From Verrucomicrobiota bacterium (GTDB lineage: Bacteria > Verrucomicrobiota > Verrucomicrobiia > Chthoniobacterales > UBA10450), in the NCBI GenBank assembly GCA_003218345.1, contig QHNF01000086.1, positions 1-5,374 on the forward strand: a stretch of DNA of 5,374 bases. Direction: 5' to 3'. Below, one piece after another: positions 4,952-5,374 of the stretch (position 1 is the first letter of the stretch; each line of letters starts with the position of its first letter). Under the pieces are notes generated by a model, which did no database searches, was not told the origin of the DNA, and was given only the letters and a program-made list of their open reading frames with translations. The position numbers and the translations under genes are program-made.

Positions 4952-5374
4952 ATGCCCGAAATCCAGATGCCGAAACTGAGCGACACGATGACCGAGGGCA
5001 CTCTCGTCGCGTGGAAGAAGAAGAAGGGCGACACAGTTTCAGCCGGCGAAGTGCTCGCTGAGATCGAGACCGACAAAGCGACCATGGAATGGGAGTCGCC
5101 GGAGGACGGAACTCTGAGCGAAATTTATGTCGAAGAAGGCGGCAAGGTAAACGTCGGCGACAGAATTGCCTTCATCGCGGCCGAAGCCGAGGAGGCGCCG
5201 GAGGAAAAACCTGAGAAAAAGGAAGAGGCTGAGAAAAAGGAAGAAGAAAAACCCGAAGAAGCGAAGGCGAAAGAAAAAGAGCCAAAGAAGGCGGAAGAAA
5301 AAAAGGAGCCGGAGAAAAAAGAAGAGGAACTGAAGGAGAAGGGCGAGAAAAAGGAGGAGAAAGAAGCGGCGGCG
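4952..5374 (+). CDS. pdhC: Dihydrolipoamide acetyltransferase, E2 of pyruvate dehydrogenase (3' truncated)
   Basis: E2 carries the swinging lipoyl arm and transfers the acetyl group to CoA, forming the core of the complex. The window ends in frame after 141 residues, so the E1/E3-binding and catalytic domains lie beyond it. Residues 1-76 are a canonical lipoyl domain: MPEIQMPKLSDTMTEGTLV, then IETDKATMEWESPEDG with the lipoylated Lys42, and the closing VGDRIAFIA. From 78 on the linker is extremely charged: 28 Glu, 20 Lys, 9 Ala and 5 Pro in 64 residues, instead of the usual Ala/Pro-rich hinge. The frame is too short to have a full ORF entry but is open to the end. The ATG at 4952 gives the standard N-terminus and lacks a Shine-Dalgarno. 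The position directly after pdhA-pdhB and the ETDKATME motif support pyruvate as substrate. The gene is also called aceF in other bacteria. Confidence 0.93.
   Translation, partial: MPEIQMPKLSDTMTEGTLVAWKKKKGDTVSAGEVLAEIETDKATMEWESPEDGTLSEIYVEEGGKVNVGDRIAFIAAEAEEAPEEKPEKKEEAEKKEEEKPEEAKAKEKEPKKAEEKKEPEKKEEELKEKGEKKEEKEAAA
5191..5374 (+). repeat. Low-complexity purine-rich tract encoding the Glu/Lys linker of E2
   Basis: By hand count 160 of 184 bases (87%) on the + strand are A or G. There are uninterrupted purine runs of 21 bases (5231-5251), 19 bases (5311-5329) and 22 bases (5345-5366). Irregular GAGAAAAAGGA-like words recur without a fixed period. The tract continues to the window edge, so its full length is unknown. 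Confidence 0.8.

Overview
The window looks like ordinary chromosomal DNA from a Gram-negative-type bacterium. All real genes are on the + strand. My best guess for the source is a soil-type member of the Verrucomicrobiota. I infer this from style only: most starts lack a Shine-Dalgarno sequence, intergenic hairpins are built from short repeated words, and the pyruvate dehydrogenase is the split alpha/beta E1 type beside a putative DUF6580-like membrane protein. No marker here proves the phylum.

Layout: (1) 1-1092 is the 3' part of a processive family-2 glycosyltransferase (cellulose/mannan-synthase-like), with catalytic motifs followed by about five membrane segments. (2) 1125-1850, or 1089-1850 from a GTG that overlaps the glycosyltransferase stop, is an exported L,D-transpeptidase-fold (YkuD) protein. 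Together these form an envelope or exopolysaccharide pair. (3) 1851-1958 is a short gap with a TTGACA box and a 12-bp palindrome, and it leads into rpsT (ribosomal protein S20, 1959-2207). (4) A long hairpin-forming element at 2207-2265 starts on the last base of the rpsT stop codon. (5) 2309-2896 encodes a six-segment membrane protein. It lies 5 nt from the pyruvate dehydrogenase genes: pdhA (2902-3879), pdhB (3876-4859) and the start of pdhC (from 4952, cut by the window end).

The three pdh genes encode E1-alpha, E1-beta and the E2 core. E1 decarboxylates pyruvate with thiamine diphosphate and passes the acetyl group to the lipoyl-lysine of E2, which makes acetyl-CoA. pdhA and pdhB overlap by four bases (GTGA) and are probably translationally coupled. 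pdhB and pdhC are separated by a 33-bp-arm imperfect inverted repeat made of TGAAGCG words, which could set the E1:E2 ratio or act in transcript processing.

There is no mobile element, CRISPR array, tRNA or rRNA. I see no clearly undescribed system. The items most worth a second look are the two structured intergenic repeats, the extremely charged Glu/Lys linker of E2 with its purine-rich coding strand, and the membrane protein wired into the pdh operon.
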